Part shown: positions 63,635 through 64,000 of the stretch, piece after piece
How positions within the stretch are numbered: position 1 is the first letter of the stretch
Layout of the letters: each line of letters begins with the position of its first letter
From: Rhodospirillales bacterium
Lineage (GTDB): Bacteria; Pseudomonadota; Alphaproteobacteria; Rhodospirillales; Casp-alpha2
Assembly (NCBI GenBank): GCA_021775095.1
Contig: JAJFII010000006.1
Location: 1 to 64,000 of the forward strand
Direction of reading: 5' to 3'
DNA length: 64,000 nt
Notes under the pieces: model-generated
What the model was told of the DNA's origin: nothing
Database searches by the model: none
Seen by the model: the letters and a program-made list of their open reading frames with translations, nothing else
Program-made: the position numbers and the translations under genes

Positions 63635-63652
63635 TTTATAAGATCTTATAAA
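63635..63652. promoter_or_regulatory. 18-bp perfect palindrome between oxygenase and LysR genes
   Basis: TTTATAAGATCTTATAAA is perfectly symmetrical. It is flanked by GAG and ACTC in near symmetry (one extra A on the right), extending it to about 24 bp. It sits 39 bases from the oxygenase start and 51 bases from the LysR start, a typical place for a LysR dimer site. Confidence 0.65.
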
Positions 63653-63702
63653 ACTCTATTATTCATGCTTTAAGAAAAGAAAAACCTGTTTAATATTAAT
63701 CA

Positions 63703-64000
63703 ATGATCAGAATTACCATTAGACAATGCGAATATTTTCGTGCCGTCGCGCGAACCGGTGGCATTTCCTCAGCAGCCCGCGCCATTGGCATTTCACAACC
63801 GGCTGTTGCCCAGTCAATTGATAAACTGGAGGAAATGACGGGATTGGTCCTTTTTCGTCGTCTCCATGCGCGCGGTATGGAATTGACGGCACAAGGAACG
63901 GAATTTCTCAGATATACAAACAATATTGTCGACTGTGCGGCGAGGGCCGGCGAAGCCATAGAACAAATTGCTGATAGCCGCGCCGGAACCATTCGGCTTG
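63703..64000 (+). CDS. LysR-family transcriptional regulator (3' end outside the window)
   Basis: The first 99 codons are visible. The winged HTH is RQCEYFRAVARTGGISSAARAIGISQPAVAQSIDKLEE (residues 8-45, in part), followed by the linker helix LVLFRRLHARGMELTAQG. The ligand domain lies beyond the window. It is divergent from the HalD-like oxygenase and probably activates it. Confidence 0.92.
   Translation, partial: MIRITIRQCEYFRAVARTGGISSAARAIGISQPAVAQSIDKLEEMTGLVLFRRLHARGMELTAQGTEFLRYTNNIVDCAARAGEAIEQIADSRAGTIRL

Overview
The window reads as chromosomal DNA of a free-living alphaproteobacterium, most likely of the Rhodospirillales type and probably aquatic. The evidence is a complete hopanoid cluster, a glnB-glnA pair, a DUF2849-cysI-DUF934 sulfite reductase operon, moderately high GC, and many periplasmic-binding-protein transporters for organic nutrients (NCS2, ABC, TRAP-TAXI, TauE and LysE types). 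This assignment rests on gene content alone. There is no rRNA, CRISPR array, prophage or intact insertion sequence. The only clear traces of mobile DNA are a 5'-truncated serine recombinase (45415-45885) and an IS-like direct repeat beside the tRNA-His gene at the left edge.

Layout. 1-9603: tRNA-His, a ThDP enzyme, an aminotransferase, an NCS2 purine/pyrimidine permease, an ArsR regulator divergent from a DUF6428 gene with two identical operators between them, a periplasmic metallo-beta-lactamase-fold hydrolase, a decayed gene, and a second aminotransferase. 9604-11725: the nitrogen module glnB-glnA with a strong terminator. 11877-16999: a co-directional accessory run (LysE exporter, Gfo/Idh oxidoreductase, DHCW-type cupin, SDR epimerase, phytanoyl-CoA-dioxygenase-like enzyme, EamA transporter). 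17064-29451: the hopanoid locus. hpnA with a sugar/choline-type nucleotidyltransferase and a GNAT lies on the minus strand, ispH-hpnH on the plus strand, and hpnM-hpnC-hpnB-hpnD-hpnE-shc-hpnG on the minus strand. Together they turn isoprenoid precursors into squalene, hopene and side-chain-extended hopanoids.

29578-45211 is catabolic and transport DNA. It holds a stand-alone MetE-core methyltransferase with an orphan PotD-like binding protein, and a sulfonate module (sulfolactate dehydrogenase-like gene, GntR/UTRA regulator, sulfopyruvate decarboxylase comDE, TauE-type exporter). After these come a peptide-type ABC transporter whose binding protein faces its membrane and ATPase genes tail to tail, and a TAXI-TRAP transporter with a downstream cupin. 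45415-50171 holds the recombinase remnant, a second Gfo/Idh oxidoreductase, a TPR-glycosyltransferase-like protein and a 2H phosphoesterase.

50222-64000: a LacI regulator divergent from a four-gene ABC importer with paired operators between them; the sulfite reductase operon; an Acr3 arsenite exporter 52 kb from the ArsR gene; an amidase; a thioesterase; a 2-hydroxyacid dehydrogenase; and, at the right edge, a HalD/BesD-family iron oxygenase divergent from a LysR regulator across an 18-bp perfect palindrome. No wholly new multi-gene system could be proved. The best leads are the HalD-like oxygenase/LysR pair, the sulfonate module without a visible sulfoacetaldehyde acetyltransferase, the nucleotidyltransferase-GNAT pair joined to hpnA, and the 12.6-17.0 kb cluster.
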